A stretch of 45,162 nt of DNA from CAZVXI01 sp964631295 (GCA_964631295.1 CAZVXI010000002.1:1-45162), one strand, 5' to 3'; positions 32,910 through 42,477 are shown, numbered from the stretch's first letter. The notes: generated from the sequence alone by a model not told the origin. Numbers and translations: made by a program.

Positions 32910-33461
32910 CTATGCCTCGAAGCCGCGCGCGAGTCGCCGCTTTCGGCCGGCACGTTTCGCCCAGATCGGGAGTATCCACAGATAGATCCCAGTGATCCAG
33001 AGGAACAGCAAAATCACCCCGGCAGGCAGGAACACCCAGATCTTGGCTTTGTCGTGAAAAAATGACCCGTCGTGTATCGACTCGATCAGGTCTGACCGAC
33101 GAAAGGCGATGTGGATGACCTCCGCGGTGCCTGTATCAACCTGTACCTCCCACCGGTTGTTCGCTCGCACCTTCACGATACCCTTCCCCGGGCGCACATC
33201 CAGACGATCCACATCGTCCCACGATGCGATTTCAGCCTCGGGTACGGCACTCACCGCTTCGAGGATATCTGCGAATGAGATCGTCAGTTCCGCTGTCTCA
33301 ACACGTGCAGTCGGCGGTTGAATCCAATCACCCAGCGCGTTCTTCTCTTTCTTGAACTGAAGCAACACGCCGGTACACAGAATCACGATTACTGGTATGG
33401 CTGTGATGATCGCACCCCACCGGTGTAGTTTGCGGCTCCATTTGTTCACAAAGGTGCGCAT
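32910..33461 (-). CDS. PepSY-associated membrane protein
   Basis: The protein is 183 aa. The N-terminal helix (KLHRWGAIITAIPVIVILCTGVLL) carries the LHRW motif of PepSY_TM proteins. A periplasmic PepSY-like domain (about 55-125) reads FADILEAVSAVPEAE then LDVRPGKGIVKVRANNRWEV. A second helix (IWVFLPAGVILLFLWITGIYL) is followed by a basic tail RKRRLARGF. The segment FFHDKAKIWVFLPAGV is conserved in the family. Members are often near iron uptake or respiratory redox genes; here no such gene is adjacent. GAGGAAAT sits about 9 nt before the ATG. Confidence 0.78.
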   Translation of the reverse strand: MRTFVNKWSRKLHRWGAIITAIPVIVILCTGVLLQFKKEKNALGDWIQPPTARVETAELTISFADILEAVSAVPEAEIASWDDVDRLDVRPGKGIVKVRANNRWEVQVDTGTAEVIHIAFRRSDLIESIHDGSFFHDKAKIWVFLPAGVILLFLWITGIYLWILPIWAKRAGRKRRLARGFEA

Positions 33462-33494
33462 CAGTGCGATTTCCTCGTACGCAAGTTGAAATCC

Positions 33495-33526
33495 AGGAAA
33501 ATGACGGCCCCCGAAGGAGCCGTCAT
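33495..33526 (-). terminator. Intrinsic terminator with CUUCGG tetraloop after the Sortilin-like gene
   Basis: On the minus strand ATGACGGCTC-CTTCGG-GGGCCGTCAT forms a stem capped by the very stable C(UUCG)G loop, followed by TTTTCC. It lies 35 bases beyond the stop codon at 33561. Confidence 0.85.
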
Positions 33527-33560
33527 GGTACCGATGAACTTTCGGGAGGCGATGCCCGGG

Positions 33561-36500
33561 CTACTCGCCGTCGCTCTGCTCGTCCTCATCGCCAGCCATC
33601 ATCTCCTCTTCGATCGCGAGTCGCTCGTCGTACTCCTCGCCCCACAGGATCGTGTGCGGCGACGCGGGGTCTCCGGTGATCTCGAGGATCTGGCTCTGCG
33701 TCTCGTTCCCGACAGTCAGCACGACGCGGTAATGGCCCGGCTCGAGTCTCGGTCCCGGCCGGCGGAACTCGCGTGTGCCTCGTCGGAAGATGCGGTCGGG
33801 GCCACGCATATTCCAGCGGGCGACATGCAGGCCGGGCGAACCGTCTGCTGCCAGATCAGCGACTTCATTGCCGTTCACGTCGTACACCTTCAGCGAGATG
33901 CTGTTGGCGGCACTGGCGAGGGAGTAGAAGATGTCGGCAGCATCATCCGGATTCTCGCCGACGAACTTGTTCATCGTCCCGCCACGCGACGGTTTCGAAT
34001 CCCAGTAGATCCCCGTATTCGGTTCGTACAGATGAGCTCGCTTTGCAACAACTTCGCTGCTCATCTGGCGAATCGGCGTGATGTCTGCAATCCATATCCC
34101 GCGACCATGGGTTCCAGCAACGATCTCGCCTGACAACGGATGTTGCGCGATCTCGTGCACGGCGACAGTCGGCAGGTCGCTGTTCAGTGAAGTCCAGGAC
34201 TGCCCGCGATCAATCGACACATACGCGCCGAACTCCGTGCCAATGTACAGCACGTTCGGCGACTCGATATCCTCACGAATGGTGCGGACAGAACCGGCAC
34301 CATCGGGCAGGTTCCCGCGAATCGATCGCCACGTGCTGCCACGATCTTCACTTACAAAGACATGTGGAAGCAGGTCGTCCGAGCGGTGCCCATCAATGCT
34401 CAGGTACACCCGGTCGGCAGCAAAACGTGATGGCTCGATCCCGCTGATGAGCATCGGTTTTTTTACCAACTCCGGCAGCGGAACAGGATCAGTGGTTGCT
34501 TCTTCGGCAGCCGATTCAGACTGCGTTTCGCTCGCACTGTTGCCACCACCACCTCGCGTGGCTTCGAAAGGCATCATGAAATCCATGCTTGGAATGCCCA
34601 TCGTGCCGGTCATCGAGTTGCCCGATACCAGCGCCTCGAAGTCGAGGCTGAACTGATCGTTGTCGTAGTCGAACGTGAGCTTGTTGTTCTCAGCATCAAA
34701 CTTGCCGTTGCTGATCGCTCCACCGCCCATCTCGGAGTCGAAAGAGCCCGTAACGGCCCCTTCTTCGCCGAGCTTCAGCGTGAGCGTGAACCCGCCTTGG
34801 CCCGCTGCTTGCTCTGCCGTGACCTCGCCATTCCACGTACCGCTGATGCTGTCATCAGCCGCGTTCGAATCTGATGCATCCTGCGGAGCACCGTTGCCGT
34901 TTGAGCTGCCATTGGAGGACGCTTCTGCATCATCCGTATCACTTGTGTCAGATTCGTCGACAACGAGTTGGCCGAGCAGTTTCGTCCAGTTGTCACCGCC
35001 GTCTTCTGTCTTCCAGAGGGCACCGTCATCGGTCCCGACGAAAAGCAGTTCAGCATCGCGAGGCGACTCAGCCAGTGCCGACGCGCTTCCACGATCGGTG
35101 TTGGTGATCTCGGGCGATATCTCAAAGATGTTGTCGCCCTTGTGCAGCGACTTGAACACATGATTCCCCGCAGCATAGAAAATGCGCGGATTGTGATTTG
35201 AGAGCAGGAACGGCGTGCGCCAGTTGAATCGATATCGCTGCCCACGGGGAGCGCGCGGCCGGATGGATGCACGATCGCCGGTGCGGAAGTTCGTCCGTCC
35301 CATCGCGCCCCCCTGGCTCTCGGAGTACACAAGATCGGGGTCTTCCGGATCGACCAGGCAGATAAACCCATCGCCGCCACCCACACGGAACCAGTCTTCG
35401 TTCTCGGGACCGGCATCGTTGCGGACCATGTTGGGGCCGCCCCAGGAACCATTATCCTGCAAACCACCATAGAGCATGTAATCACGCGTGTGATCCACCC
35501 CGACGTGATAGAACTGGCTCACCACGAACGTGTTGTGGTGCACCCACTCGCTGCCTCGATCGTACGTGACGTAGTGGCCGCCATCGTTACCGAGCAGCAC
35601 GTGCTCGCCGTGGTTTGGATTGATCCACATCGAGTGATGGTCGACATGCACGCCGCGACCCGCCGCATTGCTGGCAAACGTCTTGCCGCCATCTTCTGAT
35701 CGATACAGCGATGTGCCAAGAACCCAGATGTGGTTGTTGTCGCTCGGGTCGACGCGAATCTCGCTGTAGTACATCGGCCGCGGGTTGATCGAGTTGATGC
35801 GTGTCCACGTCTGGCCGGCATCTTCGGATCGGTACAGCCCACCGTACTCGTGACCTTCCGGTCCTTGCAGATCCTGCACGTTCTCTCGCTGGCCGCCGAG
35901 CGATGCGCCGTACGGCCTGTTACCGCCCTGGCCTCGGCCGCCCTGATCTTCGCGCTGGCCCGGCTGCTTCGCGAACGTGACGTCCATCGTCATCGACTCA
36001 CGATTGCGCGAGACCTCCACCTGAACAGTCTCACCTGCTGCATGCTTGCGGATCGCCTTTTGCATGTCGTCGTAAGACTGGATCGTCTCGTCATTGATGC
36101 GAATGAGGATGTCGCCCTCGCGAATGCCGGCTTCTGCAGCCGGGCCGTCGTCGGGCACGCCGGTAATGCGCGCACCAACATCTGCGTTCTGCCCGGATGC
36201 ACCGAGGTAAGCCGCGTTCTCGTCAATCTCACCGATGCGTGAGGATTCGACAATCGCGTAGAGCACATTCGGATCGCCGCGATACCAGTCGAGCCCGATG
36301 CGACCGATGTCGCAGGACGGCAGGCCCTCGCTCACGCGTGTGAACGTCTCCCCGCCATCGGTCGTTCTCCAGATTCCTGAACCAGGCCCCCACTTCTTTG
36401 CCGGGTCATTGCTGTCGAAGAGATCACGCTGTCGTTCATATGTCGCGATAACAAGCGTGTCCGGATCATCGGGCTTCATGCGAATGTCGATCACGCCAGT

Positions 36501-37106
36501 CTTGTCATCCACGTAATGGATTTTCTCCCAGGTTTCGCCGCCGTCGGTTGTCTTGAACAAGCCGCGCTGCTCGTTCTGGCCCCACAATCTGCCAAGCGCG
36601 CCGACGTACACAATGTCCGGATTCTCCGGATGGATCGAGATCGCACCGATCTGGAACGAGTCCTCAAGGCCCATGTGCTCGAAAGTTTCGCCGCCATCGG
36701 TGGATTTGTACACACCGTTGCCCCACGAAACACTGTTGCGCGGGTTGGCTTCGCCTGTGCCGACCCAGATAATGTTCGAATCGGCTTGCGCGACAGCGAT
36801 GTCGCCGATCGACACGGTCGCTTCGTCATCAAACTGGTGGGTAAAGGTCACACCGTTGTTGGTCGTCTTCAGTAATCCGCCGGATGCACTCGCGAGCCAG
36901 TAGATGCTCGGATTGGCTTCGTACACAGCAATGTCAGTGATGCGCCCGCCCATGGTGGCAGGGCCGACCGACCGCCAGTCGATCTGCTCGGTCCACTCGC
37001 GTGGCAGGGTTTGATCTTGTGCGACTGCCACAGTCGCCGTTGTGGTTGCAACGACCGCTGTAGACAAGACACCGATTGCGACGGTCCTCAGGCGACTTCT
37101 CACCAT
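33561..37106 (-). CDS. Giant secreted Sortilin/BNR-type beta-propeller with inserted PDZ domain
   Basis: The protein is 1181 aa with a signal peptide (GVLSTAVVATTTATVAVA, cut before QDQ). Asp-box motifs of the VPS10/sialidase-like propeller recur: KSTDGGETF (134-142), KTTDGGETW (185-193), RTTDGGETF (247-255), then RSEDAGQTW, RSEDGGKTF, KTEDGGDNW, SEDRGSTW and SIDRGQSW. Between blades a PDZ domain is inserted (about 300-379: GARITGVPDDGPAAEAGIRE then GDILIRIND). A second insert (about 740-870) has GTWNGEVTAEQA, FTLTLKLGEEGAVTGSF and NNKLTFDYDND, a barrel-like beta domain. The last 130 residues hold a FlgD-like bundle with YDVNGNEVADLAADGSPGLH. Glycosidase annotation is common in the family but no catalytic pair is evident. 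It is probably an extracellular peptide- or polymer-binding protein. Confidence 0.88.
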   Translation of the reverse strand: MVRSRLRTVAIGVLSTAVVATTTATVAVAQDQTLPREWTEQIDWRSVGPATMGGRITDIAVYEANPSIYWLASASGGLLKTTNNGVTFTHQFDDEATVSIGDIAVAQADSNIIWVGTGEANPRNSVSWGNGVYKSTDGGETFEHMGLEDSFQIGAISIHPENPDIVYVGALGRLWGQNEQRGLFKTTDGGETWEKIHYVDDKTGVIDIRMKPDDPDTLVIATYERQRDLFDSNDPAKKWGPGSGIWRTTDGGETFTRVSEGLPSCDIGRIGLDWYRGDPNVLYAIVESSRIGEIDENAAYLGASGQNADVGARITGVPDDGPAAEAGIREGDILIRINDETIQSYDDMQKAIRKHAAGETVQVEVSRNRESMTMDVTFAKQPGQREDQGGRGQGGNRPYGASLGGQRENVQDLQGPEGHEYGGLYRSEDAGQTWTRINSINPRPMYYSEIRVDPSDNNHIWVLGTSLYRSEDGGKTFASNAAGRGVHVDHHSMWINPNHGEHVLLGNDGGHYVTYDRGSEWVHHNTFVVSQFYHVGVDHTRDYMLYGGLQDNGSWGGPNMVRNDAGPENEDWFRVGGGDGFICLVDPEDPDLVYSESQGGAMGRTNFRTGDRASIRPRAPRGQRYRFNWRTPFLLSNHNPRIFYAAGNHVFKSLHKGDNIFEISPEITNTDRGSASALAESPRDAELLFVGTDDGALWKTEDGGDNWTKLLGQLVVDESDTSDTDDAEASSNGSSNGNGAPQDASDSNAADDSISGTWNGEVTAEQAAGQGGFTLTLKLGEEGAVTGSFDSEMGGGAISNGKFDAENNKLTFDYDNDQFSLDFEALVSGNSMTGTMGIPSMDFMMPFEATRGGGGNSASETQSESAAEEATTDPVPLPELVKKPMLISGIEPSRFAADRVYLSIDGHRSDDLLPHVFVSEDRGSTWRSIRGNLPDGAGSVRTIREDIESPNVLYIGTEFGAYVSIDRGQSWTSLNSDLPTVAVHEIAQHPLSGEIVAGTHGRGIWIADITPIRQMSSEVVAKRAHLYEPNTGIYWDSKPSRGGTMNKFVGENPDDAADIFYSLASAANSISLKVYDVNGNEVADLAADGSPGLHVARWNMRGPDRIFRRGTREFRRPGPRLEPGHYRVVLTVGNETQSQILEITGDPASPHTILWGEEYDERLAIEEEMMAGDEDEQSDGE

Positions 37107-37269
37107 GGCTCTGATCCTCTTCCGCTCCGTGGGCTGGAGTTAAGATTGTGAAACTGGTGAGTCTGCGCAAATGCAACACCACCACGTGTGGGTAACTCAC
37201 CGATCAGGTGTATGGTTCACCATCTACCGCGTTGCGAGCAGCGTCAAGCGCGAATCTCGTTTGGGCTCG

Positions 37270-38100
37270 TCAATCCGAGGAGACAACACCGCAGGCCTCA
37301 CGATCGAGATACCACTTCAACTGCCCCTCAAGTGGCGCAACACCTTTTATCGGTACAGTCTCGATGCTGTCGTTGCCGCGAGCGACGCGGTCGATCATCG
37401 CGGCCTTGCTGCTGCCGGAGACCATCACGCTGATGAACCTCGCCGCATTGATGAGGTTGTACGTCATGGTCACACGGTCCGCCGGGTCGACCGGCTTGTG
37501 GTGGACGGCCGCGACGAGGCGGTCGGGCTCGTGTAGTGCTGTATTGGCGGGAAACAGGCTCGCGGTGTGGCCGTCAACGCCCATCCCAAGCAGCACATAG
37601 TCGAGCCGATCCTGCCCTCTTTCCCGCCAAGCCAGGGCTTCCTTCAGCGATGACTCGTAGTCTTCTGCCGCCGACGCTGACTCTGCAAAGATCGGATGCA
37701 CCTGATCCGGCGGAATGTCCGAGTGGTCCACGATCGACTCACGGATCATACGGAAGTTCGACCGAGTATCATCGAACGGGACACACCGCTCGTCCACGAT
37801 CCATAACTGCGTTCGTCGCCATGGCAGGCGTCGATAGTTTGGGTCGTACATCAACCGCTCATACAGAGGCTCAGGCGTTGAGCCGCCAGAGAGCGCGAGA
37901 TGAAAATCGCCAAACTCCCGGACGCAGTTCTCTGCGTGGACGACCAGATCCGCTGCGACCGCGTCGATCAACTGGTCGAGATCGTCGGTCATCCGGACCT
38001 CCCCGGGCAACGGCGGCGCATCAAAGTCCGTCTCGACCAACTGGTAGAGATCGTCACCCTGCCGGTCCCGTCCGAACTGATCCCGATCACTGATCATCAC
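37270..38100 (-). CDS. pgl: 6-phosphogluconolactonase
   Basis: The protein is 276 aa. The family motifs are present: HLALSGGSTPEPLYERLM, LWIVDERCVPFDDTRSNFRM, LLGMGVDGHTASLFPAN and VMVSGSSKAAMI. These match the DevB/SOL-type lactonase of the GlcN6P isomerase fold. It hydrolyses 6-phosphogluconolactone in the cytosol, the second step of the oxidative pentose phosphate pathway that makes NADPH. Neither zwf nor gnd is adjacent. The N-terminal 35 residues before VRMTDDLDQLI exceed the usual length, so an internal start is possible. Confidence 0.92.
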   Translation of the reverse strand: MMISDRDQFGRDRQGDDLYQLVETDFDAPPLPGEVRMTDDLDQLIDAVAADLVVHAENCVREFGDFHLALSGGSTPEPLYERLMYDPNYRRLPWRRTQLWIVDERCVPFDDTRSNFRMIRESIVDHSDIPPDQVHPIFAESASAAEDYESSLKEALAWRERGQDRLDYVLLGMGVDGHTASLFPANTALHEPDRLVAAVHHKPVDPADRVTMTYNLINAARFISVMVSGSSKAAMIDRVARGNDSIETVPIKGVAPLEGQLKWYLDREACGVVSSD

Positions 38101-38235
38101 TGACTCTCATCATGCCACGCGGCGAGCGGTTTGGCCAGACGCATCCCGGCTGTCGCTCGCCGGAATAGCATTATTGACGGTGGCGGTTCCCGATGGTCCG
38201 ACACCTTGGAAGCATATGACAGCAGGTGACCCGCC

Positions 38236-39627
38236 ATGCGCAGCATTCTGATCTCTCTGACAACCGTATCCGTCGCTGCCCTGCCCCTCATTGCAGCCGC
38301 AGCTCCGGTTGCAGCCCAGCAGGCTCAGGAAACCAAGCAAGTCCAGCAGGATCCCGACACACTGCTCGCTCCGCCCGAGAAGCCGCTTGATGACCGAGTC
38401 GCAGCGGAGAAAGTCACCGAGTACGATCCGCCTCCACTGCCTCGACAGGTGATTCTCCCCAAGCCGCCCGACTTCCGCCTGGCTGCCAACGCCAGTGAAC
38501 TGCCCATCAGTTTCGAGCACTACGCCAAGGGCATGGCAGCGCTTCGCAGAGGGCTCGACTTCCTCGAACTCGAACAGGACCAGCGCGGCGCGTGGTTGCA
38601 CGAGGCCATGGCCATCCCCACGGACGAGCCGGACAAGCCATCGCCTGTCGGAGTCGCTGTGACGGCAATGGCTGTCAAGGGATTCATGCAACACGATCCG
38701 GACTGGATCAACACCCAGGCGGGCATGAAGGCGATGCGGTACATCCTCGGCGCACAGGAGGCTGATGGTTCGTTCAGCGCCGCAGCGCTCACGAACTACG
38801 TGACCTCCTCGGTCGTCTCCGCGCTCGCATCTGTCAAGGATGTTGAATATCGCGATGCGATTCAGGACGGCATCGCCTGGCTCAAGCAGAGTCAGTGGGA
38901 TCAGAGCGAAGGCCTCAAAGCACGGCAAGACTGGTTCGGCGGCGCGGGCTATGGCAATCGTGGCCGACCGGATATGTCCAACACGCAGATGATGCTCGAC
39001 GCGATGTACGATGCGCAAGTCAGCCCGGATGAACCTGCTATGCAAAAAGCGCTCGCATTCGTCTCGCGGGCCCAGAACCTCAATGCAACCAACAGTGCGC
39101 AGTGGGCCGGCAACGATGGCGGGTTTATCTACACCCCGGCCAACAATGGTGAATCCATGGCAAGCGAGGCCTCGGGTGAAGGGCGATATGGCGAGAACTT
39201 CCCGGAAGGCACGCCCCGCTCGCTGCGCAGCTACGGCTCCATGACCTACGCGGGCTTCAAAAGCATGCTGTATGCCGGTCTGTCGCCCGATGACATTCGA
39301 GTCCGCGCCGCGTTCGACTGGATCCGCAAGCACTACACGTTTGATGAGAACCCTGGCATCGGCCTGCAGGGTCTCTATTACTACTACCACACGATGGGCC
39401 GCGCGCTCAATGTTGCCCAGCAGCACATCATCGCAGATGAGCAGGGCGTCGAGCACAACTGGCGCGAAGATCTCATCGATGCGCTGGTTCAACGACAGAA
39501 CTCCGATGGCAGTTGGGTGAACGACGCCGACCGCTGGCTCGAAGGCGAACCTGTCATGGCAACCGTGTACAGCGTGCTGGCGCTGGAAGAAGTCCTCAAG
39601 CCGGCCCTGATGCTCGAAGGCGACTGA
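38236..39627 (+). CDS. Secreted alpha/alpha-toroid protein (prenyltransferase/squalene-oxidase-like repeats)
   Basis: The protein is 463 aa with a signal peptide (SILISLTTVSVAALPLIAAA, cut near VAA-QQ) and a proline-rich linker. From about residue 95 it has helical-hairpin repeats with the motif QxxDGSW/F: QRGAWLHEAM, LGAQEADGSFSAAALTNYVT, QRQNSDGSWVNDADRWLEGE and the terminal TVYSVLALEEVL. Three QxxxGSW-like units and a long QxG-rich core are typical of the terpenoid-cyclase-like toroid. The DxDD catalytic motif of squalene-hopene cyclases is absent, and export argues against a membrane cyclase. It is probably structural or binding, as with other planctomycete members. Its function is unknown. 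Confidence 0.78.
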   Translation: MRSILISLTTVSVAALPLIAAAAPVAAQQAQETKQVQQDPDTLLAPPEKPLDDRVAAEKVTEYDPPPLPRQVILPKPPDFRLAANASELPISFEHYAKGMAALRRGLDFLELEQDQRGAWLHEAMAIPTDEPDKPSPVGVAVTAMAVKGFMQHDPDWINTQAGMKAMRYILGAQEADGSFSAAALTNYVTSSVVSALASVKDVEYRDAIQDGIAWLKQSQWDQSEGLKARQDWFGGAGYGNRGRPDMSNTQMMLDAMYDAQVSPDEPAMQKALAFVSRAQNLNATNSAQWAGNDGGFIYTPANNGESMASEASGEGRYGENFPEGTPRSLRSYGSMTYAGFKSMLYAGLSPDDIRVRAAFDWIRKHYTFDENPGIGLQGLYYYYHTMGRALNVAQQHIIADEQGVEHNWREDLIDALVQRQNSDGSWVNDADRWLEGEPVMATVYSVLALEEVLKPALMLEGD

Positions 39628-39692
39628 TCATCTGACTGCGCCCACGCAGACGAAGGACTCGAATACATGTGGGATCAACGAGTGAGTTGCGC

Positions 39693-41486
39693 ATGAACAA
39701 GATACACCTGCATCGTCCATGGCTGATCGCGCTTTCCGTCGCGGTTGCGTTTCTCGTCTCAGCGCTGGCGCAACCGGAAAGCTCAGCAGCTCTTGCATCG
39801 GACGAACGTCCTGCAAGCGATCTTGCGTCGATTGAGGCGTCGCTTCAGAAGGTGATGGACGCGTCGCTTGACGCAACCGTTGGCCTGCGTGTGATCGGCC
39901 GTCGCGGCAGACCCTCCGGCTCCGGAACCGGTGTCATCGTGTCAGCAGACGGGCTCATCCTCACTGTCGGGCACATCTACGAACGAGATGGGCAGAAGTT
40001 CACCATCGTCTTCAATGACGGGCATGAAGCGCGAGGCGAGGCGCTCGGCAAGAATGGTGCGGGCGATTACGGCCTCATCCGCATCACCGACCCGGCCGAC
40101 AAACAATGGCCGCACGTTGAAATAGCTGACTCTTCCAAAGTCGTCGTCGATCAACTCTGCTTCATGGCAGGTCATCCCGATGGGATTCGACCCGACAATC
40201 AGGCGGTTGTTCGCTTCGGCTCAGTGCTTGGCACCACCAACGACTGGATTCGCAGCACGTGCATTATCATGCCAGGCGATTCCGGTGGGCCGCTGTTCAA
40301 TATGGACGGCGAGGTCATCGGCATCAACAGTTGGATCGGTACGCGAACGACGCAGAACTTCAGCGTTCCTGTGAACAAGCCTCGCGATGACTGGGAACGC
40401 CTGCTCGAAGGCGAAGTCTGGGGCGAGGCCAACTGGCGGCGCGGCGCTGCCGGCGATGTCCCGGGACGGCACCGCAGCGGAGGCCAGCGAACACGCAATG
40501 ACGGCGATACGCGACCAGACGTCATCCCCGGCGGTGTCAAGCCCGCGCTCCTTCGTGCTGCAGATTCTGCGATTGACGTCGCAGGCACAGACAGCATCGT
40601 TCACATCAAGAGCAAACGCAATGGCGAACAGCGATCGGTGCTCGGCGTGATTGTCGATCGCGATGGACACGTACTCACCAAGGCATCGGAACTGGGCGAC
40701 CATCCCGAGTGTTCCTTCGCGAACGGCAGCACCCATCGCTGCAAAGTCGCGTCGACTGACTCCGTTACCGACCTTGCGCTGCTGCGGCTTGTCGATCCGG
40801 TCGATGCGCTCACGCCAATTCAATGGCATCACGACACATCATGGAAACCCGGGCAGATGGTCGTGTCGCCGGGGATGAATCGCGACATCGTCGGCGTCGG
40901 CGTGATCGGCGCGCAGCCACGCTCCATACCTCCCTCGGGCAGCGGCTTTCTCGGCGTCGTCCTTGATCGCGAGTCTGATGTAACCGGCGCATTGATCGAC
41001 GAAGTGATGGAAGACTCCGCTGCCCTTTCCGTCGGGTTGCGCGATGGTGATATTGTCGTCTCTGTCGATGGTGATGACATAGACAGCGCCAACGAACTGA
41101 TTCGCAAACTCCGGCGGCACAACGCAGGCGATGTCCTCTGGCTCGAAGTGCATCGCACAGATCCCGAGACAGACGCGCAGGCCATCACGACGATGTCCGT
41201 TCGAGTGCGCCTCAACGGCCGCCCGCTGACGCTGAGCGGTCGCGGCAACCACGCGGCAGATCGCACGCCGGTCAGCGGCCGACGCGGCGCGTTCCCCAAA
41301 GCCGTCCGGCACGATGCCCTGCTGCGCCCGCACGAATGCGGAGGCCCCATCCTCGATTCCGCGGGCCGTGCCGTCGGCATCAACATCGCGCGGCTCAATC
41401 GCACCGGGTCGCTCGCACTGCCCGCCGATGTGGTCCGCGAAGCACTCGACCGACTGTACAAAGAAGCGGTTGTAGCGCCCCACTGA
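39693..41486 (+). CDS. HtrA-like secreted serine protease with second, degenerate protease-PDZ module
   Basis: The protein is 597 aa. A signal peptide (LIALSVAVAFLVSALA) is followed by a first trypsin-like domain with complete triad His94 (LTVGHIY), Asp125 (GAGDYGLIR) and Ser197 (MPGDSGGPLFN). A second trypsin-like domain spans about 300-590: VLGVIVDRDGHVLTKASEL has Ser332 where His is expected, Asp360 is kept (VTDLALLRL), and HECGGPILDSAGRAVGI has Cys549 at the nucleophile position. A PDZ domain (about 415-505: GALIDEVMEDSAALSVGLRD then GDIVVSVDGDD) sits inside the second domain. DegP-type proteases degrade or refold periplasmic proteins. The second half is likely non-catalytic or a binding or regulatory copy. 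The start before the signal peptide is ATG 39693. Confidence 0.88.
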   Translation: MNKIHLHRPWLIALSVAVAFLVSALAQPESSAALASDERPASDLASIEASLQKVMDASLDATVGLRVIGRRGRPSGSGTGVIVSADGLILTVGHIYERDGQKFTIVFNDGHEARGEALGKNGAGDYGLIRITDPADKQWPHVEIADSSKVVVDQLCFMAGHPDGIRPDNQAVVRFGSVLGTTNDWIRSTCIIMPGDSGGPLFNMDGEVIGINSWIGTRTTQNFSVPVNKPRDDWERLLEGEVWGEANWRRGAAGDVPGRHRSGGQRTRNDGDTRPDVIPGGVKPALLRAADSAIDVAGTDSIVHIKSKRNGEQRSVLGVIVDRDGHVLTKASELGDHPECSFANGSTHRCKVASTDSVTDLALLRLVDPVDALTPIQWHHDTSWKPGQMVVSPGMNRDIVGVGVIGAQPRSIPPSGSGFLGVVLDRESDVTGALIDEVMEDSAALSVGLRDGDIVVSVDGDDIDSANELIRKLRRHNAGDVLWLEVHRTDPETDAQAITTMSVRVRLNGRPLTLSGRGNHAADRTPVSGRRGAFPKAVRHDALLRPHECGGPILDSAGRAVGINIARLNRTGSLALPADVVREALDRLYKEAVVAPH

Positions 41487-41566
41487 GTTGCGACAATCAG
41501 GCCAGCACCGCCGCTCGCTCGCGTCGCGTCGCGCTTTCTTCCACCCGCGCAACCCGGTCTCTCGCC

Positions 41567-41935
41567 CTACTCACCCGCCACATCATTCGATAACTGCGCC
41601 ACCACCCATACCGTTGCGCCATAACACGCGAACATGATCAGCGTGCTCAGCACCAGCGCCGGCGTGAATTGCATCCGCTTGAGCAGCAGCGGCAGCGCAA
41701 CGAATAAACTCAGCGACGGCAGCACCAGCCAGATGATGTCCCACGACAGCGATGCCACCTGCTCGGTGTCGTTTGTGTCCACATAGAGCCAGATGATGCC
41801 CAGGTACGACACGAGCGGCAGCGAGATGATCAGTGCCCCCAGCACGGTCGAACGTCTGGCAACTTCGCTCGCCAGCACGATCACGGTTGCGGAGATCACG
41901 AACTTGAGTACATAGCGAACCACGGGATTGTCCAT
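41567..41935 (-). CDS. DUF3147-type small membrane protein
   Basis: The protein is 122 aa with four helices. The family pattern is clear: EVARRSTVLGALIISLPLVS, then IIWLYVDTNDTEQVASLSWD, then IIWLVLPSLSLFVALPLLLK. GGAGGT lies about 10 nt before the ATG. It is transcribed divergently from the DoxX-like gene; on its own strand a TACACT lies 20 nt upstream of the start. The role of DUF3147 proteins is unknown. Confidence 0.8.
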   Translation of the reverse strand: MDNPVVRYVLKFVISATVIVLASEVARRSTVLGALIISLPLVSYLGIIWLYVDTNDTEQVASLSWDIIWLVLPSLSLFVALPLLLKRMQFTPALVLSTLIMFACYGATVWVVAQLSNDVAGE

Positions 41936-41979
41936 GCCGAGGCACCTCCACGAGAAGTGTACCGGTCATGGCAGCAGCA

Positions 41980-41985
41980 TACGAT
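41980..41985 (+). promoter_or_regulatory. -10-like box TACGAT
   Basis: TACGAT ends 8 nt before ATG 41994. It supports that start over the earlier ATG at 41928 and fits a leaderless mRNA. Confidence 0.35.
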
Positions 41986-41993
41986 CGCCCACG

Positions 41994-42461
41994 ATGTCAC
42001 TGTCCGATACACTCACCACGCTCGACACGCGCATCGCCGCATTCATGCGCCGCAACGGCCCGCAGGCGCTGCGCATCTCGCTGGCGATCATCTTCATCTG
42101 GTTCGGCCTGCTCAAGCCGTTCGGCCTGTCGCCAGCAGCCGGACTGGTGATAAAGACCGTCGACTGGATGCCGCTGCTCTCGCCCGAGGCATGGCTGGCC
42201 GTCATCGGCTGGTGGGAGGTTGCCATCGGCGTGACGTTCCTCTTTCCCGCCACCGTTCGCCTTGCAATCGCGCTGCTCGCGATGCAAATGCTCGGCACCT
42301 TCATGCCGCTGGTCATCCTGCCCGATGTCACGTTCCAGCCCGGCCGGATTCCGTACGGCCTCACGATCGAAGGCCAGTACATCATCAAGAATCTGCTGAT
42401 CATCTCCGCAGCGCTCGTCATCGGCGGCACCGTGCGCACCGGCAAGAGCAGCACACGTTGA
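41994..42461 (+). CDS. DoxX-like small membrane protein
   Basis: The protein is 155 aa from ATG 41994 with four helices: LRISLAIIFIWFGLLKPFG, WLAVIGWWEVAIGVTFLFP, LAIALLAMQMLGTFMPLVIL and GQYIIKNLLIISAALVIGG. The pattern IWFGxLKxF ... GWWEVxxGxxFL ... KNLLIxxAxLVI is that of DoxX/DUF417-type inner-membrane proteins. Some DoxX proteins help electron transfer to oxidases or oxidative-stress defence. The exact function is unknown. It is followed 17 bases later by the PGPGW-type gene. Confidence 0.72.
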   Translation: MSLSDTLTTLDTRIAAFMRRNGPQALRISLAIIFIWFGLLKPFGLSPAAGLVIKTVDWMPLLSPEAWLAVIGWWEVAIGVTFLFPATVRLAIALLAMQMLGTFMPLVILPDVTFQPGRIPYGLTIEGQYIIKNLLIISAALVIGGTVRTGKSSTR

Positions 42462-42477
42462 CAGACGCATTCCACAC

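Noticed and set aside
38110..39492. 460-codon minus-strand frame opposite the toroid protein
   Set aside because: Antisense shadow; the plus-strand frame has signal peptide and repeats, this one has none.
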